From: a virus
Length of the DNA: 21,753 nt
IMG/VR virus record: IMGVR_UViG_3300035698_026699
Span: 1 to 21,753 of that record
Direction: 5' to 3' (one strand)
Positions 6,920 through 13,083 of this stretch are shown piece after piece. The position numbers and the translations under genes are program-made. Below the pieces are notes generated by a model. It searched no databases. It was given only the letters and a program-made list of their open reading frames with translations, and had not been told where the DNA came from. Within the stretch, counting starts at the first letter, position 1. The number at the start of each line of letters is the position of its first letter.

Positions 6920-9514
6920 TCATAGTCCGTAAGCCCCCTTCAAAATCTCTTGGCCGATGTAGCTATCTCGAACTATGTTGTTGATAGATGCCGTCTTGGT
7001 AAGCACCGCATCTTCCAACGCTCCGGTTACCATGTCTCTTACGTCAGGGTGCCTCGCAATGACAGCCGCAACTTTAACCTGGTCCAGGTTACCCACGTCT
7101 CGGACGTATGCCGAATACAGGGCTGCTGCTTCCGGATGATTGATCCTGACGACCCTAGCTGTCTTCACCCGATCTGGTGACCACTTCCTTCCCGCGATGT
7201 AATGTGGATACATCGATCTCTTTCTCATAATAGGTCTTACGATCTGAGCTATTTTAGGGTTGAAATGTTGCATAATGTCGAATGTCGGGGCTTCCTGAGG
7301 GGGAGCAGAGGCGAACCTAGCCCCCTCCCTGTATGCCAGCTTGGCCTGTGGTTCAGAAGTTCCCTTGGTGATAATGATGCAGGTGTATTCAGATGGCTTG
7401 AGGGGTATCTTCATGGCCCCGAGGGTAGCAAGGACCTCTGGCAGTGGATGCTCCGAAAGCTGCTTGAGAACGTGCTCCGGCATGTCTGGATCCGACTCGC
7501 TGGTGTCCTGGCCCAGCTCCCGCAATTCTTTGGATTTGCCGTGCACGAAGTCCTTGGGTATGAACTTGTTTTCCTTGTCGTCAGGCCCTGTTTTCTCGAT
7601 GGTAGCATCCTTCTCTTCTTCTGGGTGAAGAGAGGCGTACTTGGCTCTCATGTCGTGCATTTCGCCCAGGATAACAGAGGATATATCGCTCCTCTTGGCT
7701 ATCTTCTCCATGCCACCGCTGCTGGGGTCGGCGGGAATAGTAACGATGCTGACGTCGAAGAAGGCTGGATCCTGGTTGATCGCCATAACCCTACGGCCAT
7801 CAGGGTAGAGCCTGTTCATCTCGTTTTTGAGGTGTGTGCAGTACTGCGCCCTGGTTGAAGCTTTGTTGCCACATATGGAGCATATATCGTAAGGAACCCT
7901 GCAGCCCATGCTGACTTCGATCTTCTCGCCATTCTCTATCTTCTCTATGTACTTCGCGATGCGAGGATCCTTGCGATCGATTGCTACTATGACCTCTACT
8001 CGCTTAGCATAGGGAGCGTCGTTGTAGACAGCGAAGATCACTCGGCCATGTGCCTTCTTGGGGTCCTTGTTTTGATGATGGAGGAACAGGCGAGCGTGAT
8101 GGAAGGTCTTGTGGTACTTCTGGAGAGCAGACTCAGGGAAGAAGTCTCCGTTGAGATTCGAGTTGTGTACTACGATACCATTCACAACATAGGAGTTGTC
8201 CTCCTCTACATGTAAATTGTATACAGTACCTTCCCACTCCATTCGCTGCACCTCAATAATGCGAGACAATATGAATCCATCTGGATGTATATACGCCTCT
8301 ACATTTTGAGGAGTGGAACCAGTGAAGTTAGATGCCCCCATATGCAGTTCATATATGGGATTACCGTTATAGAAGTTGGATTTTGTATTATGACGGCCAT
8401 TGATGGTGCCCACAATACCGAGTCTTGCTGCGAGTAGCCTGACATCGTACAGAAGCTGGAATGAAGCTGAACTTATACGTAATGAACCATCGTTGGCATT
8501 GTGGCCATCACCCTTGGCGTATGCTCCGAAGAAGGCTTCCTGCCAGATAAATGGCATAGTGAGAATGTCATTGCTCAATTTCTTAGATACTGCCATCGAA
8601 CCGATGTGGTAGTAACAAAAACGAGCGAAATCTGTCCAACGTAACTCGACCCTGGACAGTGTTTGCTCGTGAGTCACATGTACTGAATGACCGAGGGCTT
8701 TTGCCGCATTCTCAATTTCAGATGCTTCATCCGAGCCAGATACTACAAACACCACTCCCGCTATATCATCCTGCCGGTTAACGTGTTTCTCGTAATCGTA
8801 CCGCCTGACTATGCATCCTTCTGCTGCATACCAACCAGCAAGCACCGCTATGGCCTCACTCCCCCATTGCTCGATAAGTGGCGAATCTTCCGTAGTTGGG
8901 AAAGGTTGCATAAGGTAATCGCCCTGCTGGACCTCGCCTATAGCAAGCCACTCGGGTTCCAAGGCTTTTATGAAATTTGTACGCCCTTCTTCGAGGGATG
9001 TGCTTGCGGCTCTCTTGCACAAGTGCCGTCTACGTTCCTTCCGAAGAATATCGCGAGGAATGACCCTAAACTCGTGGTTGGGCGTGGCCATGATAGCTGG
9101 TTGTAATCTAGGGTACCCTGCGACACTCAGCGCAACAAGACCTTGGCTATGCGGACGATCCTGAACGGCCAGGACTTTCTGGTATCTGTTCTCATGAGTC
9201 AAGACTTCTTCGCCAGCCCCAACATCTTCTATAGGCTTGAGGCCATCTCGGGTTGTAACCATAGATCCAGCAGGAAAACACCCCCAATATTCACCAGCAC
9301 CTAGGATATTGACTCTGAAGTACAGGAACCTATCTGGCATCTTCTTGGGATAGCTATCCCAGAAGTCCTGCATCTCTGCGGTCATCGGGATTACCGATGT
9401 TGCAGCCTTGGTAAGGAACTGAGACGAATCGCCGGGCATGGGCTCGAAGTTGCTATCAAACGCATCTCTCGCGTGAGCCTGTCCTTGGCTGACTACGTAC
9501 TTATACAGTGACAT
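6920..9514 (-). CDS. Prohead maturation protease precursor interrupted by an intein
   Basis: An 864-residue precursor: N-extein 1-78, intein 79-451, C-extein 452-864, giving a 491-residue product after splicing. The extein junction would read GEYWG-SNLNGDFFPESAL, resembling the N-terminal substrate loop of T4 gp21-type prohead proteases. Likely catalytic residues are a His in LFLHHQ (479/480) and Ser535 in EVSMGC. C545, C548, C559 and H561 form a probable zinc finger, which I recall from large-phage homologues. The C-terminal part after about residue 600 is helical and rich in K-x-A segments, and may be an assembly domain or be self-cleaved. Such enzymes cleave scaffold and capsid N-termini during head maturation; the scaffold and capsid genes follow directly. 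The ribosome binding site (AGGGATG) is moderate. Confidence 0.87.
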   Translation of the reverse strand: MSLYKYVVSQGQAHARDAFDSNFEPMPGDSSQFLTKAATSVIPMTAEMQDFWDSYPKKMPDRFLYFRVNILGAGEYWGCFPAGSMVTTRDGLKPIEDVGAGEEVLTHENRYQKVLAVQDRPHSQGLVALSVAGYPRLQPAIMATPNHEFRVIPRDILRKERRRHLCKRAASTSLEEGRTNFIKALEPEWLAIGEVQQGDYLMQPFPTTEDSPLIEQWGSEAIAVLAGWYAAEGCIVRRYDYEKHVNRQDDIAGVVFVVSGSDEASEIENAAKALGHSVHVTHEQTLSRVELRWTDFARFCYYHIGSMAVSKKLSNDILTMPFIWQEAFFGAYAKGDGHNANDGSLRISSASFQLLYDVRLLAARLGIVGTINGRHNTKSNFYNGNPIYELHMGASNFTGSTPQNVEAYIHPDGFILSRIIEVQRMEWEGTVYNLHVEEDNSYVVNGIVVHNSNLNGDFFPESALQKYHKTFHHARLFLHHQNKDPKKAHGRVIFAVYNDAPYAKRVEVIVAIDRKDPRIAKYIEKIENGEKIEVSMGCRVPYDICSICGNKASTRAQYCTHLKNEMNRLYPDGRRVMAINQDPAFFDVSIVTIPADPSSGGMEKIAKRSDISSVILGEMHDMRAKYASLHPEEEKDATIEKTGPDDKENKFIPKDFVHGKSKELRELGQDTSESDPDMPEHVLKQLSEHPLPEVLATLGAMKIPLKPSEYTCIIITKGTSEPQAKLAYREGARFASAPPQEAPTFDIMQHFNPKIAQIVRPIMRKRSMYPHYIAGRKWSPDRVKTARVVRINHPEAAALYSAYVRDVGNLDQVKVAAVIARHPDVRDMVTGALEDAVLTKTASINNIVRDSYIGQEILKGAYGL
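8162..9280 (-). mobile_element. Intein with LAGLIDADG homing endonuclease, inside the prohead protease
   Basis: A 373-residue in-frame insertion with complete splicing blocks. Block A starts at Cys1 (CFPAGSMVTTRDG). Block B has T66-x-x-H69 (MATPNHEF). Block F is EGTVYNLHVEEDNSYVVN and block G is GIVVHN, with H372 and N373, followed by Ser+1 of the C-extein. Between them lie two LAGLIDADG (DOD) motifs: LAGWYAAEG at 147-155 (acidic residue E154) and FFGAYAKGDG at 250-259 (acidic residue D258). All splicing residues are present and the frame is open, so it is probably active. A hand count gives 41% G+C for 8281-8400 against 53% for extein 7741-7860, suggesting recent acquisition. The insertion lies beside the conserved substrate loop, a typical intein site. 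Confidence 0.93.
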
Positions 9515-9526
9515 CGGTTGTCATCC

Positions 9527-10012
9527 CTACTGGAATGCTCGAGCTTGAGTTTTCTCTACGAAATCCAGACCTACCTTGGCCCCGGAGAGAAGATTGGCAT
9601 TCATGTCAGGCATGCCTCTGGTTCTCTGGGCATCTGTGTTCACCAAGGTGCTGGCCAGATCCGAAGGGATCCCGTCAGTATCGTAATCCATGGTCTTCCT
9701 AAGGGCCGGTACCGCAAGCCTAGGGTGCTTCATGATGGACGGGGATAGATCGAATAGGGTGTCGAACGTTTCTCTCATGTCTTCGGTATCCATTTCGGGG
9801 TACCTCGACACGATAGTTCTCCACGCACCTATCCTGTTTCTGGTATCGCTGGATCGCTGTAGGCCCTTTGATATGAAGTGACCAGCTACCGGTACACCGG
9901 CACCGATGAGCGATCCTATGATGTAAGGTTTTGCAGCAGACATTCCTGAAGTGGCTGCGGCTGCGGTCTTCTCAACGTCTTCTGGTAGTGGTCTAATCTT
10001 TGCCATGCTCAT
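9527..10012 (-). CDS. Unknown head-region protein with one hydrophobic segment
   Basis: A 161-residue protein with a GGGGAGG ribosome binding site 8 bases before its ATG. Residues about 29-48 (YIIGSLIGAGVPVAGHFI) are hydrophobic and Gly-rich and could span a membrane or act as a buried helix; the rest is polar and helical. It starts 2 bases after the preceding gene ends and lies 12 bases before the prohead protease gene. A single possible transmembrane segment after the endolysin gene makes a holin conceivable, but the long polar C-terminal part argues against a standard one. An ejected or internal head protein is equally possible. Confidence 0.65.
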   Translation of the reverse strand: MSMAKIRPLPEDVEKTAAAATSGMSAAKPYIIGSLIGAGVPVAGHFISKGLQRSSDTRNRIGAWRTIVSRYPEMDTEDMRETFDTLFDLSPSIMKHPRLAVPALRKTMDYDTDGIPSDLASTLVNTDAQRTRGMPDMNANLLSGAKVGLDFVEKTQARAFQ

Positions 10013-10014
10013 TG

Positions 10015-10383
10015 TTATAGCCTCCCCGCAAGAAACATGTTGTCTTTACCTAATTGACTTCCGTACCTGACGCCTTTTTTCCTAGCATCAGATACGCCCC
10101 GTGTAAGCCCGTGTACTGTTTGGGCCGCTCCTGCGAATAGGCCTGCCGTGGCCTGTACACCTCTAGCCCCAAGACCCAATGACTTCCCCAAGCCTCTACC
10201 AGTCATGTATGATGAGATATCCTCGCCCATGCCTAGCCTCGACTGCTCTCCAGCATCAGCAGTAGTTCCTCCATATGGAGCCAACTGCCTTCTGCCCCCC
10301 GTAAAGCTACTGGTGCGACCTGGCCTGAGGCTGATGAAGGCATGTTTGAGTATCCCATCGAGCAGAGGCGTTTTCAAGATCAA
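10015..10383 (-). CDS. Gly-rich unknown protein
   Basis: A 122-residue protein that begins at TTG (10383), overlapping the previous stop in the four bases TTGA; the GGGAGA just before it is closer than usual, so the start is uncertain. The middle (GRGLGKSLGLGARGVQATAGLFAGAAQ, quoted here in pieces: GRGLGKSLGLGARG and TAGLFAGAAQTVHG) is Gly/Ala-rich and weakly hydrophobic, and the ends are basic. It lies between two other unknown proteins upstream of the prohead protease. Together with the 161-residue neighbour it might be a pair of internal or membrane-active virion proteins. No family recognised. Confidence 0.58.
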   Translation of the reverse strand: MILKTPLLDGILKHAFISLRPGRTSSFTGGRRQLAPYGGTTADAGEQSRLGMGEDISSYMTGRGLGKSLGLGARGVQATAGLFAGAAQTVHGLTRGVSDARKKGVRYGSQLGKDNMFLAGRL

Positions 10384-11198
10384 TCTCCCTGCAGAACCAT
10401 GTAGCGGAGTTGCTTTTCAGCGTTTTGCTTGGCGTTGACACAGGCCTCATGCTCTGCCCGCGACTGCTGTACGTCCGCATGAAGGTTCGCGTATTTCGTG
10501 AAGAGCCTAACAATTTCGGAGTCGGGATTGGCTACCCAATTGGCCTGCTTGACCAGGGCGGTTTCGTCTACGTGGACGCCCATTATGTCAACTTCCAGCA
10601 CTCTCTGAGCAAACTTATAGAGGGCGTCAATCAGCCCCGCCTGTTTGGGCATCATTTGACTGAGAGCCGTGTACCCCTGGTTCACCGACCCAGTTGCCCT
10701 GGCTTCGTCCTTGATGTATTCAAGAAGCTGGCCAGCCACCTTCTTAAATTCGTGCTCTCCGAGGCTCTTCCTCTTTCGCGCTTTCCTGGCTCTTGCATCC
10801 AGGGCCTCTACAACCATGGCGATCTTGTCGCAGGTAAGGTTTACGCTAGCCTCTTTTTTTGTATCGCCTCTGGAGAAGAAATCCCTAGCATACTCTTCCA
10901 GGAAAGATGTTCGCGGCTGAAGCGATGCTTCCTTGCTCACGTCACCTATCCCATCTATTGGGTCGCCTACCATCGGTGATGCCAACGGAAACTGGACATC
11001 GTCAGGCCCACTGCCCTTGCGTAGAGCTCTTTTGATGGAGAGGTTTGTGGCTTCGCATAGACGCTGGGTCTGTTTGCGATTGAGGTCCTCTTCCTCAGAT
11101 ATTGCCCTCACGCTTTCGCTCGGATCAACCTGGCTTTTGAGATATGCATCTCTAGCCTTGTCGGCCAAGCTGTTCAGTAAGCTGGTAGAGATCTCCAT
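10380..11198 (-). CDS. Unknown helical protein, head operon
   Basis: A 272-residue, largely helical protein, ATG start with AGGAGAAACGAGG upstream. The N-terminal 60 residues (DKARDAYLKSQVDPSE then EEEDLNRKQTQRLCEATN) look like a folded helical domain. Residues about 105-260 form long helices with K-x-A segments (DKIAMVVEAL, FKKVAGQLLEYI, LYKFAQRVLEV), ending in a coiled-coil-like tail (QQSRAEHEACVNAKQNAEKQ). It follows the endolysin gene and precedes the protease cluster. This is where many phages keep the portal gene, but length, composition and lack of portal features make it an unlikely portal. Minor capsid or internal protein are possible roles. Confidence 0.68.
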   Translation of the reverse strand: MEISTSLLNSLADKARDAYLKSQVDPSESVRAISEEEDLNRKQTQRLCEATNLSIKRALRKGSGPDDVQFPLASPMVGDPIDGIGDVSKEASLQPRTSFLEEYARDFFSRGDTKKEASVNLTCDKIAMVVEALDARARKARKRKSLGEHEFKKVAGQLLEYIKDEARATGSVNQGYTALSQMMPKQAGLIDALYKFAQRVLEVDIMGVHVDETALVKQANWVANPDSEIVRLFTKYANLHADVQQSRAEHEACVNAKQNAEKQLRYMVLQGD

Positions 11199-11215
11199 TG
11201 TGTTCCTCGTTTCTC

Positions 11216-11815
11216 CTATCTAGGAGTATACGCGAGAGAGACCATTCTTGAAAAAAGCAGGGATTCTGCTTCCATTCTAATGGTAGGCAAAAATCCTTCA
11301 AGACTCCCAGGGCATTTGTTGGGTTTGTGCTCCGGCCAGTCGTGATGTCCTGAGATTACCATACCCTTTTGGGACTTCCCGTAATGCAATCTCGAGTACT
11401 CTCCCTCGGGATTTAGCCCAAATATGAAGCACAGCAGCCCGCAGAGATTGGAGCAACTGGCTATCTGTGCCACGGTGGGGTCGTGCTTGGTCAAGTTTCC
11501 GACTACTAGGATGCCAACACTGTCGTGATTGTGGTGTTTAGCCTGGGCGCCCTGGTACTGCATGGGTCTGCCTATCGCAGCATAGCCGTCTGGAATTCCG
11601 TGGCCGTTGCCTATAAGAAAATGATAACCAAGGCCCGAAGACCACCTTGCTAGATGCCAACGATCTATCTCGTCCACTACGCTGGCTATTCCACGGGTGA
11701 TCTCACTGACATCATCGCGGACAGTAACTATGGGATAATCCTCGAAGTCATATGCGGCGTGATGAAGTATAAGGCGCCTCACGTGCTTCATCTTGTTCAT
11801 TCTATCTGTACGCAT
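11216..11815 (-). CDS. N-acetylmuramoyl-L-alanine amidase endolysin (Amidase_2/PGRP type)
   Basis: A 199-residue enzyme with the marks of the T7-lysozyme/PGRP amidase fold. The first strand is RRLILHHAA (H18/H19), then SSGLGYHFLIGNGHGIPDG, with Y64 in the usual active-site Tyr position, a central SVGILVVGN strand, and GHHDW...NKCPG, where H157/H158 and C168 would complete the His-His-Cys zinc site. It cuts the amide bond between N-acetylmuramic acid and L-Ala in peptidoglycan, releasing progeny. No signal peptide or cell-wall-binding domain is seen, so it should need a holin or similar; none is recognised nearby. AGGAGG lies 5 bases before the ATG. It is the first gene after the promoter at 11834-11866. 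Confidence 0.87.
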   Translation of the reverse strand: MRTDRMNKMKHVRRLILHHAAYDFEDYPIVTVRDDVSEITRGIASVVDEIDRWHLARWSSGLGYHFLIGNGHGIPDGYAAIGRPMQYQGAQAKHHNHDSVGILVVGNLTKHDPTVAQIASCSNLCGLLCFIFGLNPEGEYSRLHYGKSQKGMVISGHHDWPEHKPNKCPGSLEGFLPTIRMEAESLLFSRMVSLAYTPR

Positions 11816-11833
11816 TACAACCTCCTCTACTCA

Positions 11834-11866
11834 AGATTATACGATTCGGGCCTCAATACAAAAAAA
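11834..11866 (-). promoter_or_regulatory. Minus-strand promoter for the endolysin-head unit
   Basis: On the minus strand a perfect TATAAT (11841-11836) lies in the block CGTATAATCT. Upstream, 18 bases away, is a run of seven T (11866-11860) after CCCC, supplying a T-rich, weak -35 region. AGGCC sits between them (11853-11849). The ATG is only 20 bases after the -10 box, so the leader would be about a dozen bases and consist mostly of the GAGGAGG ribosome binding site. The same arrangement occurs before the gene starting at 20472. The match to sigma-70 is by eye. Confidence 0.7.
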
Positions 11867-11876
11867 GGGGTTGAGG
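11851..11876. promoter_or_regulatory. Dyad between divergent promoters (possible operator)
   Basis: CCTCAA (11851-11856) and TTGAGG (11871-11876) form a perfect 6-base inverted repeat separated by 14 bases that include the A7/T7 run. The right arm is also the -35 box of the plus-strand promoter, and the left arm lies in the spacer of the minus-strand promoter. A protein bound here could block or switch both promoters. Short dyads arise by chance, so this is a candidate only. Confidence 0.35.
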
Positions 11877-11898
11877 GAGAAGGTGTTAGTGGTATATT
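11871..11898 (+). promoter_or_regulatory. Plus-strand sigma-70-type promoter
   Basis: TTGAGG (11871-11876) and TATATT (11893-11898) are separated by 16 bases, matching the bacterial sigma-70 consensus at 4/6 and 5/6 positions. Transcription would start near 11905, giving a leader of about 30 bases before the AAGGAGG ribosome binding site of the plus-strand gene at 11934. It is back-to-back with the minus-strand promoter. Confidence 0.6.
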
Positions 11899-11933
11899 AG
11901 GCTCACCGTATGTTGCGAACTAAGGAGGTTAGA

Positions 11934-12245
11934 ATGGCAGGCCTGTCGGACACGCTCGCAATCCGAGAACCAGAAGGTCAGATCGAGACCGTGAAGAGGA
12001 TCAAGTGCAACGAGGGGCCACCCCAGATCGTTGCCTCTATGATCATACCAGTGCCCCAGAAGATCATGGCTACCAACGCTCCACCCATCTTCGAGGTTAA
12101 GCCCGTAGCTACATTGCCTATACTCCTGCCCGACAGGCCAGCCTGTGGCAGGCACGTATGGCGTGTCGGGGCTGGAGAGGGGGCAGATACCGCAACCTGC
12201 GGAAACTGCGAGCATGGTATCCCGGTGGACATGCCTAAGGGGTAG
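11934..12245 (+). CDS. Lone plus-strand gene of unknown function (moron-like unit)
   Basis: A 103-residue protein, the only supported plus-strand gene. The ATG at 11934 is chosen because TAAGGAGGTTAGA stands directly before it; an ATG at 11910 in the same frame lacks a ribosome binding site. The N-terminal two thirds are polar to mildly hydrophobic (PPQIVASMIIPVPQK, EVKPVATLPILLPD). The C-terminal 34 residues hold C-G-R-H and, 17 residues later, CGNCEH, a possible zinc-binding site of unusual spacing. The gene has its own promoter and its own terminator and opposes the surrounding late genes, the layout of a phage moron (an independently expressed accessory gene). No function assigned. Confidence 0.75.
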   Translation: MAGLSDTLAIREPEGQIETVKRIKCNEGPPQIVASMIIPVPQKIMATNAPPIFEVKPVATLPILLPDRPACGRHVWRVGAGEGADTATCGNCEHGIPVDMPKG

Positions 12246-12268
12246 TAGGCCATAGAATAGCTTTGAGC

Positions 12269-12297
12269 GGGGTCAGCTTCGGCTGGCCCCTTTCTTA
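12269..12297 (+). terminator. Intrinsic terminator with UUCG loop
   Basis: GGGGTCAGC (12269-12277) pairs with GCTGGCCCC (12282-12290), eight Watson-Crick pairs and one G-U, closed by a TTCG tetraloop and followed by TTTCTTA. It ends the plus-strand gene 23 bases after its stop. Its T-tract overlaps the last codon and stop of the terminase nuclease half on the other strand. No T-run follows the hairpin in the minus direction, so it should act mainly on plus-strand transcripts. Confidence 0.85.
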
Positions 12298-13041
12298 TAG
12301 ACTGTTGTCTTCGTTGACAACCATGTGGAGTATGGGGATTCTCATCACTATCTTGCGAGCCAGGTTCATGTACACACAGGCATGCAGCATGTCGTCGAAG
12401 GTTCCGTCTGGATGATCGTACTTCAACCTACCCCAGTGATCTTCTTCTGCATATTCAACCAGGAAGTCGACTGCGTAATCTTCGAAGTCTTCCCACACTG
12501 GAAGCGTGATATCTCCCTCAACGGTAATGTCTCTATGAAGGTCAGACAAGCACATCGTTCTATTCATCGAGAGCAGCTTAACATGCTCGTGATACTTCTC
12601 TACAAAGGTCTTGCCAATTCCGTAGTCAATCTGTACTACTCTGTCTCGCCCGATGGCCTTGGCTATATCAACATTCCTGCCACCAGCAGCGCCCCAGTCA
12701 GCTACTACGAAGTTGACATGGAACTCTCTAAGCTTGACGATGATCGAATCGACCTGGTCTTCCATGCTCATGTTCTTGGGAAGCTTGGACATGAAGACTA
12801 CTCTGGTCTCCTCAGGAGAGATCACCACTCCTATCATGAGGACCGTTTCGGCTCCGCCGTCGACGTTTCTTGCCCAGTCGATACCAGCTACGACATTCCT
12901 GCTGGTAACGTACTTCTTCGATATGGGATCCAAATCTTCCAGTTTGAACGCCAGTCTGTGTTCCCCACAGGCATCTCGTAACTGATTCTCCGTGAAGAAT
13001 CTGTCCGCAGAGTCCCAGGATATGCCGAAGATCTCATTCAT
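12295..13041 (-). CDS. terL: Terminase large subunit, nuclease half (separate frame)
   Basis: A 248-residue polypeptide if translation starts at the ATG at 13041, which overlaps the ATPase-half stop (ATGAATGA); the ribosome binding site is poor. It opens with the MNEIFGISWDS segment typical of the linker after the terminase ATPase domain, then carries the RNase H-like nuclease acidic residues: Asp in VVAGIDWAR, Asp in FVVADWGAAGG, and the Asp pair in GTFDDMLHA. This domain cuts the DNA concatemer during head filling. Its frame is +1 relative to the ATPase half, and the frame is open upstream only to 13083. It may be made by frameshifting, by coupled re-initiation, or the split may be a mutation or assembly error. 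All catalytic positions are intact. Confidence 0.85.
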   Translation of the reverse strand: MNEIFGISWDSADRFFTENQLRDACGEHRLAFKLEDLDPISKKYVTSRNVVAGIDWARNVDGGAETVLMIGVVISPEETRVVFMSKLPKNMSMEDQVDSIIVKLREFHVNFVVADWGAAGGRNVDIAKAIGRDRVVQIDYGIGKTFVEKYHEHVKLLSMNRTMCLSDLHRDITVEGDITLPVWEDFEDYAVDFLVEYAEEDHWGRLKYDHPDGTFDDMLHACVYMNLARKIVMRIPILHMVVNEDNSL

Positions 13042-13083
13042 CTTCTTGCCGAGTGGAATAGTGGGGGTCATTCCACTCAACCA
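13034..13083 (-). other. Frame-overlap zone of the split terminase
   Basis: Within these 50 bases both terminase frames are open: the ATPase frame runs to its TGA at 13036-13034 and the nuclease frame opens after a TAA at 13086-13084. A single +1 shift near ACT-C-GGC (about 13052-13046) would join HYST to GKKMNEIFG and give the continuous linker expected for a terminase. The region holds ATGAATGA, where stop and restart overlap by 8 bases. No strong slippery heptamer or RNA structure was evident by eye. Confidence 0.7.

Noticed and set aside
7202-7858. 218-codon plus-strand frame opposite the protease C-terminal part
   Set aside because: Antisense shadow of a well-supported gene; product shows no recognisable pattern.
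11886-12253. Minus-strand frames opposite the lone plus-strand gene
   Set aside because: No ribosome binding site and no recognisable products, while the plus strand has a promoter, AAGGAGG and a terminator around one coherent frame.
12325-12981. 218-codon plus-strand frame opposite the terminase nuclease half
   Set aside because: The opposite strand encodes clear nuclease motifs; this frame begins without a ribosome binding site and lies beyond the plus-strand terminator.
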